Origin: Chloroflexota bacterium
GTDB taxonomy: Bacteria; Chloroflexota; Limnocylindria; P2-11E
Reading direction: 5' to 3'
Length of the DNA: 64,000 nt
NCBI GenBank assembly: GCA_005882255.1
Contig: VBEZ01000165.1
Location: forward strand, 1-64,000
Positions within the stretch are counted from its first letter, which is position 1. The number at the start of each line of letters is the position of its first letter. Position numbers and translations under genes: made by a program. The notes under the pieces were generated by a model. It did not search any database, had not been told where the DNA came from, and saw only the letters and a program-made list of their open reading frames with translations. This document shows, in pieces, positions 25,187 to 32,255 of this stretch.

Positions 25187-26109
25187 GGGCGGCGATCCCG
25201 CCGATGCTCGCCTCGCTCTCGAAGGACCTGGTCACGGGTGCCGAGTGGGTCTATGAGGAGAAGTACGACGGCATCCGCGCGGTCGCGTATCGCGATGGCG
25301 ATCGTGTGCGTCTTCTGTCTCGCACCGGTCAGGACCTGACGGCCGGTTTTTCCGCGATCGCTGATGCCATTCGCAACCTGCCCGATCCCGACCTCGTGCT
25401 CGACGGCGAGCTCGTCGTCTTCGATAAGAGCGGCGTCTCGCGCTTCCAGCTCCTCCAGCGTCGTGGCATCGATCGCGGCACGCGCACGCTTTACGTGGTG
25501 TTCGACTGCCTCCGTTCGCAAGGACGCGACCTACTCCACCGGCCGCTCGAAGAGCGACGCGGACGACTCCTCGAGCTCATCCCGAAACGCGCGGGTCCGC
25601 TCATGCCGTCGCGGCGGCTCCCGCGCGACGGCGAGCGCGCCCTCGCGACCGCACGCGAGAAAAGCTGGGAGGGCGTGATCGCGAAGATCGCGACGTCAGC
25701 GTACGAGCCGGGCGCGCGATCCCGCGCGTGGCTCAAGCTCAAAGTGCGCGGAGAATCGGAATTCGTGATCGGGGGATATACGCCGCCACAGGGTTCGCGC
25801 ACGGAGCTGGGCGCGCTGCTCGTGGGCCTGTATGACGCCGGCAAGCTGCGCTACACCGGGAAGGTCGGGACCGGGTACACGCAGGAGACACTGCGCGACC
25901 TCGGGACGAAGCTCGACGATCTGCGGACAGAGACGCCACCGTTCGATCCGGCGCCGCGCGTCTCGGGTGCGATATGGGTGAAGCCGCGACTCGTCGCGCA
26001 GCTCGTGTACGCGGAGTGGACGGCCGATGGAAAGCTGCGCCAGCCAGCTTTCCTGGGGCTTCGCACCGACAAGAAACCAGAGGAGTGCACGTGGGCACGA
26101 CGCGAGTGA
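25183..26109 (+). CDS. ATP-dependent DNA ligase (LigD ligase module)
   Basis: 308 residues with the nucleotidyltransferase and OB-fold domains only. Motif I is EEKYDGIRA with the lysine that takes AMP, motif III is TLYVVFDCLR, motif IV WEGVIAKI and motif V AWLKLKV. VLDGELVVFD lies between motifs I and III. The OB domain has LGALLVGLYDAGKLRYTGKVGTGY. The GTG start overlaps the PE stop; the ligase end overlaps the polymerase start by 19 bp. The set seals double-strand breaks in Ku/LigD end joining, although no ku gene is in the window. Confidence 0.94.
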   Translation: MRAAIPPMLASLSKDLVTGAEWVYEEKYDGIRAVAYRDGDRVRLLSRTGQDLTAGFSAIADAIRNLPDPDLVLDGELVVFDKSGVSRFQLLQRRGIDRGTRTLYVVFDCLRSQGRDLLHRPLEERRGRLLELIPKRAGPLMPSRRLPRDGERALATAREKSWEGVIAKIATSAYEPGARSRAWLKLKVRGESEFVIGGYTPPQGSRTELGALLVGLYDAGKLRYTGKVGTGYTQETLRDLGTKLDDLRTETPPFDPAPRVSGAIWVKPRLVAQLVYAEWTADGKLRQPAFLGLRTDKKPEECTWARRE

Positions 26110-26981
26110 CGGACGGCGCCGAGATCGGCGGTGTCACGATCTCGAACGTCAACAAGGTGTGGTGGCCCGATGACGGCATCACCAAGGGCGACATCGCGCG
26201 TTTCTACCACGCGATCTCGCCATTGCTGCTTCCATGGATGCGCGATCGTCCGCTCACGGCTGAGCGCTGCCCCGACGGGATGCTCGGCGGGTGCTTCTAC
26301 CGGAAGAACTTCCCGGAAGGCAACATCCCCGTCGGTGCACCGCGGCTCCGGTTGCGTGCCGAGAGCACGGGCAAGGACGTGAACTACGTCGTTGGCGGCA
26401 ACCTCGAGGCACTTCTCGGACTCGTCAGGGTGGGGTGCATAGCGATGCACATCATGAACTCGCGCGTCGGCTCGATGCGTGAGGCGGATTGGCTCGCGTT
26501 CGACCTCGACCCGAGCAGTGGAGAGTTCGCCGACACCATCCGCGCGGGCCGCGCGTTGAAGACGATCCTCGATGAGCATGGGCTCGTCTCGTTCCCGAAG
26601 ACCTCGGGCAGCCGGGGGCTGCACGTTTTCGTGCCGCTGCGCGCAGGCCACTCGCAGGAGGACGTGACGGCTTTCGCGGTTCGCGTCGGGGAAGAGCTCG
26701 CGCGACGAGAGCCCGAGCTGGTGACGATGGAGTTCAGCAAGAAGGCGCGCGGCTCGCGCGTCTACGCCGATCCCTTCCGCAACGCCTACCTGCAGACGAT
26801 CGTCGCGCCGTATTCGGTGCGCCGCCGTCCAGGCGCCACGATCTCGACGCCGCTCGCATGGGACGAGGTCACCGCGCGACTCGACCCGCGCCGCTTCACC
26901 ATCCGGACCATCGAGAAACGGATGACCGCGGGCGATCCGTGGGCTGATTTCAAGAAGCGAGGACAGCGGCTGCCCGGCTAG
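26091..26981 (+). CDS. LigD-type primase-polymerase (AEP) domain protein
   Basis: 296 residues, the polymerase module of bacterial end joining. Landmarks are [25 protein letters not shown], the metal-binding pair in [10 protein letters not shown] (DxD) and the nucleotide pocket [13 protein letters not shown] with conserved Ser and His, then [16 protein letters not shown] and the closing [14 protein letters not shown]. The GTG at 26091 has AGGAG 5 bases upstream inside the ligase gene; a GTG at 26085 is the other choice. It fills gaps with a preference for ribonucleotides in studied homologues. It completes the split PE-Lig-Pol set. Confidence 0.93.
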   Translation: MGTTRVTDGAEIGGVTISNVNKVWWPDDGITKGDIARFYHAISPLLLPWMRDRPLTAERCPDGMLGGCFYRKNFPEGNIPVGAPRLRLRAESTGKDVNYVVGGNLEALLGLVRVGCIAMHIMNSRVGSMREADWLAFDLDPSSGEFADTIRAGRALKTILDEHGLVSFPKTSGSRGLHVFVPLRAGHSQEDVTAFAVRVGEELARREPELVTMEFSKKARGSRVYADPFRNAYLQTIVAPYSVRRRPGATISTPLAWDEVTARLDPRRFTIRTIEKRMTAGDPWADFKKRGQRLPG

Positions 26982-27016
26982 CGACCGCTGGCACGCCGTA
27001 TGCCCCGCACCAGCGT

Positions 27017-27514
27017 GTGACCAGCGCGGAGCGCAAGACGCATCTAGTTGCCGCGCAACAGAAGCTGCCCCAGCGTGGTCTGAGCCATTCGTTCTCGCGC
27101 GCCGCTTCGCGGATCGCCGATTTCACCGGTCGTCCGTGGGCGTTCCTGGCCGCGATCCTCGTGATCTTGGTGTGGGCCGTCACCGGCCCGATCTTCGGCT
27201 TCTCCGACACCTGGCAGTTGCTAATCAACACGGGGACGACCGTCGCCACGTTCCTCATGGTCTTCCTCATCCAGAACACGCAGAACCGCGATGCGCGCGC
27301 GATCCACCTCAAGCTAGATGAGCTCCTCCGCGCGACACCGCACGCACGCCGCGAATTCATGGAGGCCGAGGAAGAGGACCTCGACGAGATCGAGCGCGAG
27401 AAGGAGATCGTCGACCGGGATGATCCGGCGCCGCCGGAGGAGCGCGCCCACGGTCACACCGTCGACACCCGCCACCCGGGCAACGGCAAGAAGCAAGGAG
27501 GCGTCCGTGGCTGA
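27017..27514 (+). CDS. Low-affinity iron permease-like membrane protein
   Basis: 165 residues. Two transmembrane helices ([20 protein letters not shown] and [19 protein letters not shown]) carry the PF04120 signature [43 protein letters not shown]. The C-terminal third is highly charged ([22 protein letters not shown]). Despite the family name, bacterial members are short and iron transport by them is not shown. The GTG start follows a TGGCACG-N4 element. The 3' end contains the ribosome-binding site and start of the next small gene. Confidence 0.85.
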   Translation: MTSAERKTHLVAAQQKLPQRGLSHSFSRAASRIADFTGRPWAFLAAILVILVWAVTGPIFGFSDTWQLLINTGTTVATFLMVFLIQNTQNRDARAIHLKLDELLRATPHARREFMEAEEEDLDEIEREKEIVDRDDPAPPEERAHGHTVDTRHPGNGKKQGGVRG

Positions 27515-27647
27515 GCAGACGAGCGGCGATGCGGGAGCCGAGCGAGTGGCGGAGACGGTGCGACGCGCGCTGTCGCTCGTCGGGCCTGCCGAACATGGCA
27601 TCGAGCGGCTTGCCGAGGAACCACCGGTGGACGACTCAGCGGTCTAG
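27507..27647 (+). CDS. Small acidic protein (46 aa)
   Basis: GTG at 27507 overlaps the end of the iron-permease-like gene and has a full AAGGAGG 5 bases upstream (27495-27501). The 46-residue product (start [10 protein letters not shown], end PPVDDSAV) is acidic with one amphipathic helix ([15 protein letters not shown]). No family is recognised. The strong ribosome-binding site and the overlap are the evidence that it is real. Confidence 0.6.
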   Translation: MAEQTSGDAGAERVAETVRRALSLVGPAEHGIERLAEEPPVDDSAV

Positions 27648-27690
27648 CCGATCGCGTCCTTGGCCGTGGCGAGTCGTTGCTGCCCGCGAT

Positions 27691-27954
27691 TCAGCGCGCG
27701 ACGTGAAGTGGATCAGCGCCCCCGATCGGATGCGGCACGTATCGCGCGTCGTCGCCTTGTTCCTCGACGTCCTGCCGAACCAACTGCTCGAGGAATACCC
27801 CACCCGTCGGGATCCAGCGATGGTCAGCATCGGAGGCGAAACCGTCGCAGTAGCCGAATGTGCCGTGATGCAGGACGATCCCGCCGACGCCACCGCGGGA
27901 CCGCGATGCGAGATGTGTGGTGTTACGACATTCGAAGTGAATGACCGTCGACAT
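27691..27954 (-). CDS. Small protein with IHxxCxxxxH motif (87 aa), paralogue of 29718-29957
   Basis: The product starts MSTVIHFECRNTTH and has GTFGYCDGFASDADHRWIPTGGVFLEQL in the middle. It shares with the 79-residue product at 29718-29957 the order I-H-[FY]-x-C-x4-H, then G-x-[FW]-x-[FY]-C, then H-x-W or HRW, then T-x-GV-x-x-E-x-L. Conserved His and Cys suggest metal or cofactor binding, but no known family comes to mind. The ATG has GGGGGAGG 6 bases upstream. A GAAGTGTC-like palindrome lies about 70 bp upstream. Confidence 0.7.
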   Translation of the reverse strand: MSTVIHFECRNTTHLASRSRGGVGGIVLHHGTFGYCDGFASDADHRWIPTGGVFLEQLVRQDVEEQGDDARYVPHPIGGADPLHVAR

Positions 27955-28021
27955 GACGCGCCTCCCCCGACAACGTCTGCGACCAGGATGCTGGTCTCCC
28001 CGGTGATCTGAGGATACGAAG

Positions 28022-28033
28022 GTGTCACGACAC
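28022..28033. promoter_or_regulatory. Palindrome GTGTC-AC-GACAC in the gap 27955-28136
   Basis: GTGTC and GACAC flank a 2-base centre, and with one bulged base the arms extend to GAAGTGTC/GACACTTC. It lies between the divergent 27954 and 28137 genes, where an operator for either could sit. The rest of this 182-bp gap shows only a short tetranucleotide repeat. Confidence 0.35.
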
Positions 28034-28067
28034 TTCAAGAGGCAATCTCATTCTTGTCGTCCTACTC

Positions 28068-28083
28068 GAGCGAGCGAGCGAGC
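28068..28083 (+). repeat. Four tandem GAGC units
   Basis: GAGC is repeated four times without interruption, 54 bases upstream of the UdgX start. The tract is short; length variation by slippage would be possible but is not shown. Confidence 0.6.
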
Positions 28084-28136
28084 AGGCACTGCGACCCTTG
28101 CGCCCGCGGTGGCACAGGGGCTGCGCGCGGAACGCC

Positions 28137-28763
28137 ATGGCCAAGAGCGACGAGAACGCCTATCCGGCGATCGCGGATCCGCGGTCGCTTCGGAGCGTTG
28201 CGGCGGCGGCGAAGGATTGCCGCGCCTGCGACCTCTGGTCGCGAGCGACGCAGACCGTCTTCGGCGAGGGGCCACGCACGGCGACCGCCGTCTTCGTAGG
28301 TGAGCAGCCCGGCGACAAGGAAGATCTCGCCGGGCATCCGTTCGTCGGCCCGGCTGGCCGCGTTCTCGACGAGGCTCTCGCGGAGGCGGGCATCGACCGC
28401 AGGCGCGTGTTCGTCACGAACGCGGTGAAGCACTTCAAATGGCGCGCAAATGGCAAACGACGTCTGCACGAACGCCCGAACGGCGCTGAGATCGCGGCGT
28501 GCCGGATGTGGCTGGAGCTCGAGCTTCAGCTCGTAAAGCCTGACATCGTGGTCGTCCTCGGGGCCACCGCTGCCCAGGCGCTGCTCGGCCCAGCGTTCCG
28601 CGTCACGCGCCAGCGGGGCCAACTCGTGACCTCATCGCTGGCGCCGCGTGTCGTCGCGACGGTGCATCCGTCGTCGATCCTCCGCGCGCCCGACGAGTCG
28701 CGCGATGCGGAGATGCGTGCGTTCGTCCGCGACCTTCGTATCGTCGCGAAGCTCATCGGCTAA
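28137..28763 (+). CDS. udgX: UdgX-type uracil-DNA glycosylase
   Basis: 208-residue family 4-like uracil-DNA glycosylase. An Fe-S type N-terminus (AKDCRACDLWSRATQTVFGEGP) precedes motif A GEQPGDKEDLAGHPFVGPAGRVLD and motif B VATVHPSSILRA near the C-terminus. The insertion KRRLHERPN after HFKW matches the UdgX R-loop (KRRIH in the mycobacterial enzyme), whose His forms a covalent bond to the abasic DNA. This makes UdgX rather than plain family 4 the best call. The ATG at 28137 has only a weak ribosome-binding site. It closes the DNA-repair island. Confidence 0.92.
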   Translation: MAKSDENAYPAIADPRSLRSVAAAAKDCRACDLWSRATQTVFGEGPRTATAVFVGEQPGDKEDLAGHPFVGPAGRVLDEALAEAGIDRRRVFVTNAVKHFKWRANGKRRLHERPNGAEIAACRMWLELELQLVKPDIVVVLGATAAQALLGPAFRVTRQRGQLVTSSLAPRVVATVHPSSILRAPDESRDAEMRAFVRDLRIVAKLIG

Positions 28764-29650
28764 GCGAACACCGCGAGAGCCCCCTTACGGCAGGTGAACT
28801 CCGCCGGCAACCCGCCGGCGAACGCGCCATCGGCGTGCACGGCCACGGGCCGGTCCGAAGAGATCCTGATGCGTGAGCCTCGGTACACCACCGGATGGGT
28901 CGGCAGCGTCCCGCCTCGCCACACGGTGATGAAGGAGCGCATCAGCGACCAGTGACCCATGTGCGGGAAGACCACCACGTCGAGAAGCCCGTCGGTCATC
29001 GTGACCTGCGGAAGCAGCTGGAGCGACCAGCCGTAATACGGGCTGTTCATCACCAGCACCTGCAGCGCGCGGTGGCGGTGTTCGCGCCCATCGACGTCGA
29101 TCGCGATGCGGACCGACTCGTGCGTGACCCACCGCCACGCGCGCCGAAGCGCCCGACGCCAGTCGCCACGCTCGGCGTGGCGCGTCACACCGAACATCTC
29201 GGCGTCGAGACCGATGCCGGCGGTCTCGAAGAAGATCTTCCCATGCACCTCCGCGGCATCCGCCCGCGCCACGCGTCGCCGCGCGATGACCTTCGCGGCC
29301 TCGATCGGCTCCAGCGGGAGACCGAGACCGTGCGCGATGTTCATGACGCTCCCGAACGGCAGGATCCCGACGACGACCGGGCTGTTCAGAAGCGTGGCGG
29401 CCGCGAGCGCGACGGTCCCGTCGCCGCCGGCGACGATGCACGCCTGGTGGCCATGCTCGACCGCGCGGCGCGCGAGATCGTCCGCGCTCGGCGACTCCGC
29501 GCCTGTCTCCACCCGATCCAGGACGAAGCCGGCGCTCTCGAGGATGGCCTCGCAGCGTTCGAGATCGCCGGCTTTCGCGTGACGGTTACCGGCGGCCGGA
29601 TTGGTGATCAGCAGCGCGCGAACACCCGAACGCTCGTCGGTCACGGTCAT
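28760..29650 (-). CDS. Diacylglycerol/lipid kinase family protein
   Basis: 296 residues, DAGK catalytic fold. LLITNPAAGNRHAKAGDLERCEAIL is the N-terminal signature, ACIVAGGDGTVALAA the nucleotide-binding GGDGT loop, and VVGILPFGSVMNIAHGLGLP the following conserved block. The C-terminal beta-sandwich includes FFETAGIGLDAEMFG, VMNSPYYGWSLQLLPQVTMTDGLLDVVVF and AVHADGAFAGGLPAEFTCRKGAL. The usual GTGNDFAR is replaced by GSVMNIAH, as in many LCB5/YegS relatives. The substrate may be a lipid or a sugar alcohol. Its end overlaps the convergent udgX gene by 4 bp. Confidence 0.9.
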   Translation of the reverse strand: MTVTDERSGVRALLITNPAAGNRHAKAGDLERCEAILESAGFVLDRVETGAESPSADDLARRAVEHGHQACIVAGGDGTVALAAATLLNSPVVVGILPFGSVMNIAHGLGLPLEPIEAAKVIARRRVARADAAEVHGKIFFETAGIGLDAEMFGVTRHAERGDWRRALRRAWRWVTHESVRIAIDVDGREHRHRALQVLVMNSPYYGWSLQLLPQVTMTDGLLDVVVFPHMGHWSLMRSFITVWRGGTLPTHPVVYRGSRIRISSDRPVAVHADGAFAGGLPAEFTCRKGALAVFA

Positions 29651-29717
29651 TCATGGTGACGCTGGGTCATGCGCCCGGCGCCGTGCCGATCTAGCGTCGC
29701 GATAGGGGGAGGGAACC

Positions 29718-29957
29718 ATGGCAAAAGGTGGATTGATCCATTACGTCTGCATCGCGGATGCCCACATGTCGAGCGTTCGTCAGTCCACGTCAGACACCCT
29801 GACCGTCGTCTCCGGCCGCTGGGCATTTTGCGCGTTCGACGCGAAAGGCGAGGGACACGACTGGCGAGAGACCGAGGGCGTGACGATCGAGGCGCTGCGT
29901 TCCGGATTTCCCAGGGCCCGTTTCGTGCAGCTTCCGGCCGAGGATCGCAGCCGCTAG
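29718..29957 (+). CDS. Small protein with IHxxCxxxxH motif (79 aa), paralogue of 27691-27954
   Basis: The product begins MAKGGLIHYVCIADAH and contains SGRWAFCAFDAKGEGHDW and RETEGVTIEALR. It aligns with the 87-residue product at 27691-27954 through I-H-[FY]-x-C-x4-H, a second Cys after an aromatic strand, H-x-W and T-x-GV. The ATG has GGGGGAGGG 4 bases upstream, a very strong site. I do not recognise a family. It is convergent with the LuxR-type gene with no gap. Confidence 0.78.
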   Translation: MAKGGLIHYVCIADAHMSSVRQSTSDTLTVVSGRWAFCAFDAKGEGHDWRETEGVTIEALRSGFPRARFVQLPAEDRSR

Positions 29958-30539
29958 TCAGGCCGGTCCGCGGGTGAGCTGGAAGGTGACGACCGCGACA
30001 GATCTGCCGCGCACGAGACGAACGAGCTCGCTGCGGGCGCGCCACCAGCTTCCCCGGCGTGGCCCGCTCGCCAGCTTGAAACGGAGCAACGCCGGCTTTC
30101 CGGCGGCGGCGCGCACGAGCGGCGTGGCGTCGCGAGGAAGCCTCACGCCGCGCTCGTCGCGGTAGAGCGCCGCCGCGAAGACCCGTTGGAAAGTCGGATT
30201 CGCGAGCAGAACCCGCGCGTGCCGATCGACGACCACCGCCGGATCCCTTCCGACAAGCGACGACAGAAGCTTCGCCCGTGCTTGCAGCGCCGATTGGTGT
30301 TCTTCCTCGGCGAGGCGCTCGAGCTCGCGGGCGGCGAGGGAACGCCGGTCGATCTCCTCGCTCATCGCCGCGACTGCCAGCCCGGCGCGGCTTTCGACCC
30401 GGAACTTGAGGAAGAGGCGCGAAATGTGGGCCTTGACGGCCTGCTCGCCGATGCGCATCTCCTCGGCGATGGCTTTGTTCGCGCGTCCCGAGACGACGTA
30501 GTCCAGCACCTCGCGTTCGCGCGGAGTGATCTTGGGCAG
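29958..30539 (-). CDS. LuxR-type HTH protein with the HTH at its N-terminus
   Basis: About 193 residues. The HTH comes first: LPKITPREREVLDYVVSGRANKAIAEEMRIGEQAVKAHISRLFLKFRVESRAGLAV. A coiled segment (SLAARELERLAEEEHQSALQARAKLLSSL) follows, then a PAS-like domain (VGRDPAVVVDRHARVLLANPTFQRVF to the end). This order is the reverse of NarL-type regulators. No ATG, GTG or TTG precedes the HTH in frame before an upstream stop; CTG at 30539 is the only near-cognate start that keeps it whole, and the GTG at 30509 would delete the first HTH helix. It is divergent from the OmpR-like gene. Confidence 0.72.
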   Translation of the reverse strand: MPKITPREREVLDYVVSGRANKAIAEEMRIGEQAVKAHISRLFLKFRVESRAGLAVAAMSEEIDRRSLAARELERLAEEEHQSALQARAKLLSSLVGRDPAVVVDRHARVLLANPTFQRVFAAALYRDERGVRLPRDATPLVRAAAGKPALLRFKLASGPRRGSWWRARSELVRLVRGRSVAVVTFQLTRGPA

Positions 30540-30626
30540 CGAGCTTCGTGACGCTACGTTCGTATACGGACCTTTTGTGTTCTTACGTTACGGACCATCA
30601 AGCGAGTCTACTGACGCTTGCTAATC
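30540..30626. promoter_or_regulatory. AT-richer divergent promoter region with TACGGACC direct repeats
   Basis: This 87-bp gap between two divergent regulator genes is clearly less GC-rich than its surroundings. TACGGACC occurs at 30565-30572 and 30589-30596, 24 bp apart, and ACGTT precedes each copy (30556-30560; 30585-30589). Direct repeats at about two helical turns suit a dimeric regulator, perhaps one of the two flanking products. Confidence 0.5.
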
Positions 30627-31316
30627 ATGACCGTGATTCAGAATCGCGCTCCGTTCCAGGTCGCGCTCGTGGTGCGCCCGCCGCTTACAGGTGTGGTCGC
30701 GCTCGCGCTCGCGCACATCCGCGCGGTCCCCATCGAGATGCAGATCGAAGACGTGGGCAAGGCGGGTTGCGACTTCGCCGTCCTTGATGAGGCGGCGGCC
30801 GACGGTGGGCTCGGTGGCGCGATCGCCGAAATGAACAAGTCGAACCGGCCCGTCCTCGTCCTGGTGCGCAACCACGGCATGAAGGGCGCGCTCAACGCGA
30901 TCGGTCTTGGCGCCACCGAGATCCTCAGGGTCCCGTTCGACCCGACCGAGCTCGTGATCCGCGCGAGCCAGGCGATCCACCGTGCCACCGGTCGGATGCC
31001 CGACCTCGACGGCGGCGTGAAGGTCGGCAAGCTACACGTCGACATCGGCAACGGTCACATCGCGCTCAACGGCAGCGCACCGCACCTCACGCCGCTCGAG
31101 CGCGGACTCCTCTATGTGCTCATCGCCAACGCCGGCCGCGTCGTCTCGCGCGAAGACATCATCGACAGCGTCTGGGGCGCCGACGCCGAGCCGAACAGCA
31201 ACCTGGTGGACCGCCACATCCGCGACCTGCGCCGCAAGCTGCAGGACGACTGGCGCCGGCCGAATGTCCTCGCGACGATGCGCGGCCAGGGCTACATGGT
31301 GCCGATCACGGACTGA
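30627..31316 (+). CDS. OmpR-type DNA-binding regulator with degenerate receiver domain
   Basis: 229 residues. The C-terminal winged helix is standard (HLTPLERGLLYVLIANAGRVVSREDIIDSVWG and VDRHIRDLRRKLQDDWRRPNVLATMRGQGYMV). The N-terminal 110 residues have a receiver-like beta/alpha pattern but lack the acidic cluster after strand 1 (VALVVRPPLTG), and Lys of the KPF motif is missing (EILRVPFDPTEL). It is therefore probably phosphorylation-independent. The ATG at 30627 has no ribosome-binding site; a TTG at 30618 is possible and initiation may be leaderless. Divergent from the LuxR-type gene and followed by a trypsin-like protease gene. Confidence 0.85.
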   Translation: MTVIQNRAPFQVALVVRPPLTGVVALALAHIRAVPIEMQIEDVGKAGCDFAVLDEAAADGGLGGAIAEMNKSNRPVLVLVRNHGMKGALNAIGLGATEILRVPFDPTELVIRASQAIHRATGRMPDLDGGVKVGKLHVDIGNGHIALNGSAPHLTPLERGLLYVLIANAGRVVSREDIIDSVWGADAEPNSNLVDRHIRDLRRKLQDDWRRPNVLATMRGQGYMVPITD

Positions 31317-31388
31317 GGACCGCGGGCCCCGTCCTTAACCAACTCATAAGTTTCGCGCCGAGGCCCGGGCCTAGACTGGGTCGACCGT

Positions 31389-32240
31389 ATGACGTTGTCG
31401 CGGTCCGATCGACCCTACGGTCAGTTCCCGCGAGGGGAGGCGCCGGAGTCGGCCCCGCCGCCTGAGGCCCCGCGGCGCGTTCCGTTGCGCGAGCGCATCG
31501 TCGCGCGTCTTCGTGCCCCGCTCGCGCTCCTCGCGCTCCTGGCTCTCTCGTGGTTCCTCGTGTCGGCAGTCCAAACGGGCGGACTCGCAGCGCTCCGCGC
31601 GCAGCAGGAGCAGCCGACACCCGCGCCGACACCGCAGCTCGCGGCTGCCATCTACGAGCACGTCGCGCCGTCGGTCGTGCAGGTGGGCGCGAAGAGCGCG
31701 AGCGGCGAGCCGAGCAGCGGCGCGGGCGTGATCGTCGACGACCAGGCGCACATCCTGACCAGCCTCCACATCATCGACGGCGCAAGCGATCTCGTGGTCG
31801 TGTTCAGCGACGGAACGAGCTCAGCGGTCGAGGTCGTCGCGCGCCTGCCCGATCGCGACATCGCGGTCCTCCGGGCCCTCACGCCGCCGTCGCAGTTCCA
31901 GCCGGCCACGCTCGGCAACCCCGGCTCGCTCTCCATCGGCGACCCGGCGTTCGTCATCGGCCATCCCTTCGGGCTCACCGGTTCGCTCTCGACCGGCGTT
32001 ATCTCCGGCCTCGGTCGTTCGATGACCGCTCCCAACCTGTCTCAGCCGATCACCGGTCTCATCCAATTCGATGCGGCGGTGAACCCCGGCAACTCAGGCG
32101 GACCACTCGTGGATCAAAAGGGAGACGTTGTGGGTATCGTCACGGGGCTGGTCAATCCAGCGGGTAAGGTGTTCAGCGGCGTCGGCTTCGCGGTCACGAT
32201 CGACTCGGCGGCGGCCGGGCTCGGCATCCCCCCGGATTAG
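31389..32240 (+). CDS. Membrane-anchored trypsin-like serine protease (HtrA/DegP type, no PDZ)
   Basis: 283 residues. A Pro-rich cytoplasmic N-terminus (1-40) is followed by one transmembrane helix (about 42-62) and an extracytoplasmic protease domain. The triad is visible: His in ILTSLHIIDG, Asp in DRDIAVLRA and Ser in NPGNSGGPLVDQKG. The protein ends just after the protease domain, so the PDZ domains usual in HtrA are absent. A 72-bp gap with a less GC-rich stretch separates it from the OmpR-like gene. The MoxR gene follows after 15 bp. Confidence 0.92.
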   Translation: MTLSRSDRPYGQFPRGEAPESAPPPEAPRRVPLRERIVARLRAPLALLALLALSWFLVSAVQTGGLAALRAQQEQPTPAPTPQLAAAIYEHVAPSVVQVGAKSASGEPSSGAGVIVDDQAHILTSLHIIDGASDLVVVFSDGTSSAVEVVARLPDRDIAVLRALTPPSQFQPATLGNPGSLSIGDPAFVIGHPFGLTGSLSTGVISGLGRSMTAPNLSQPITGLIQFDAAVNPGNSGGPLVDQKGDVVGIVTGLVNPAGKVFSGVGFAVTIDSAAAGLGIPPD

Positions 32241-32255
32241 AAGGAAGGAAAGGCC

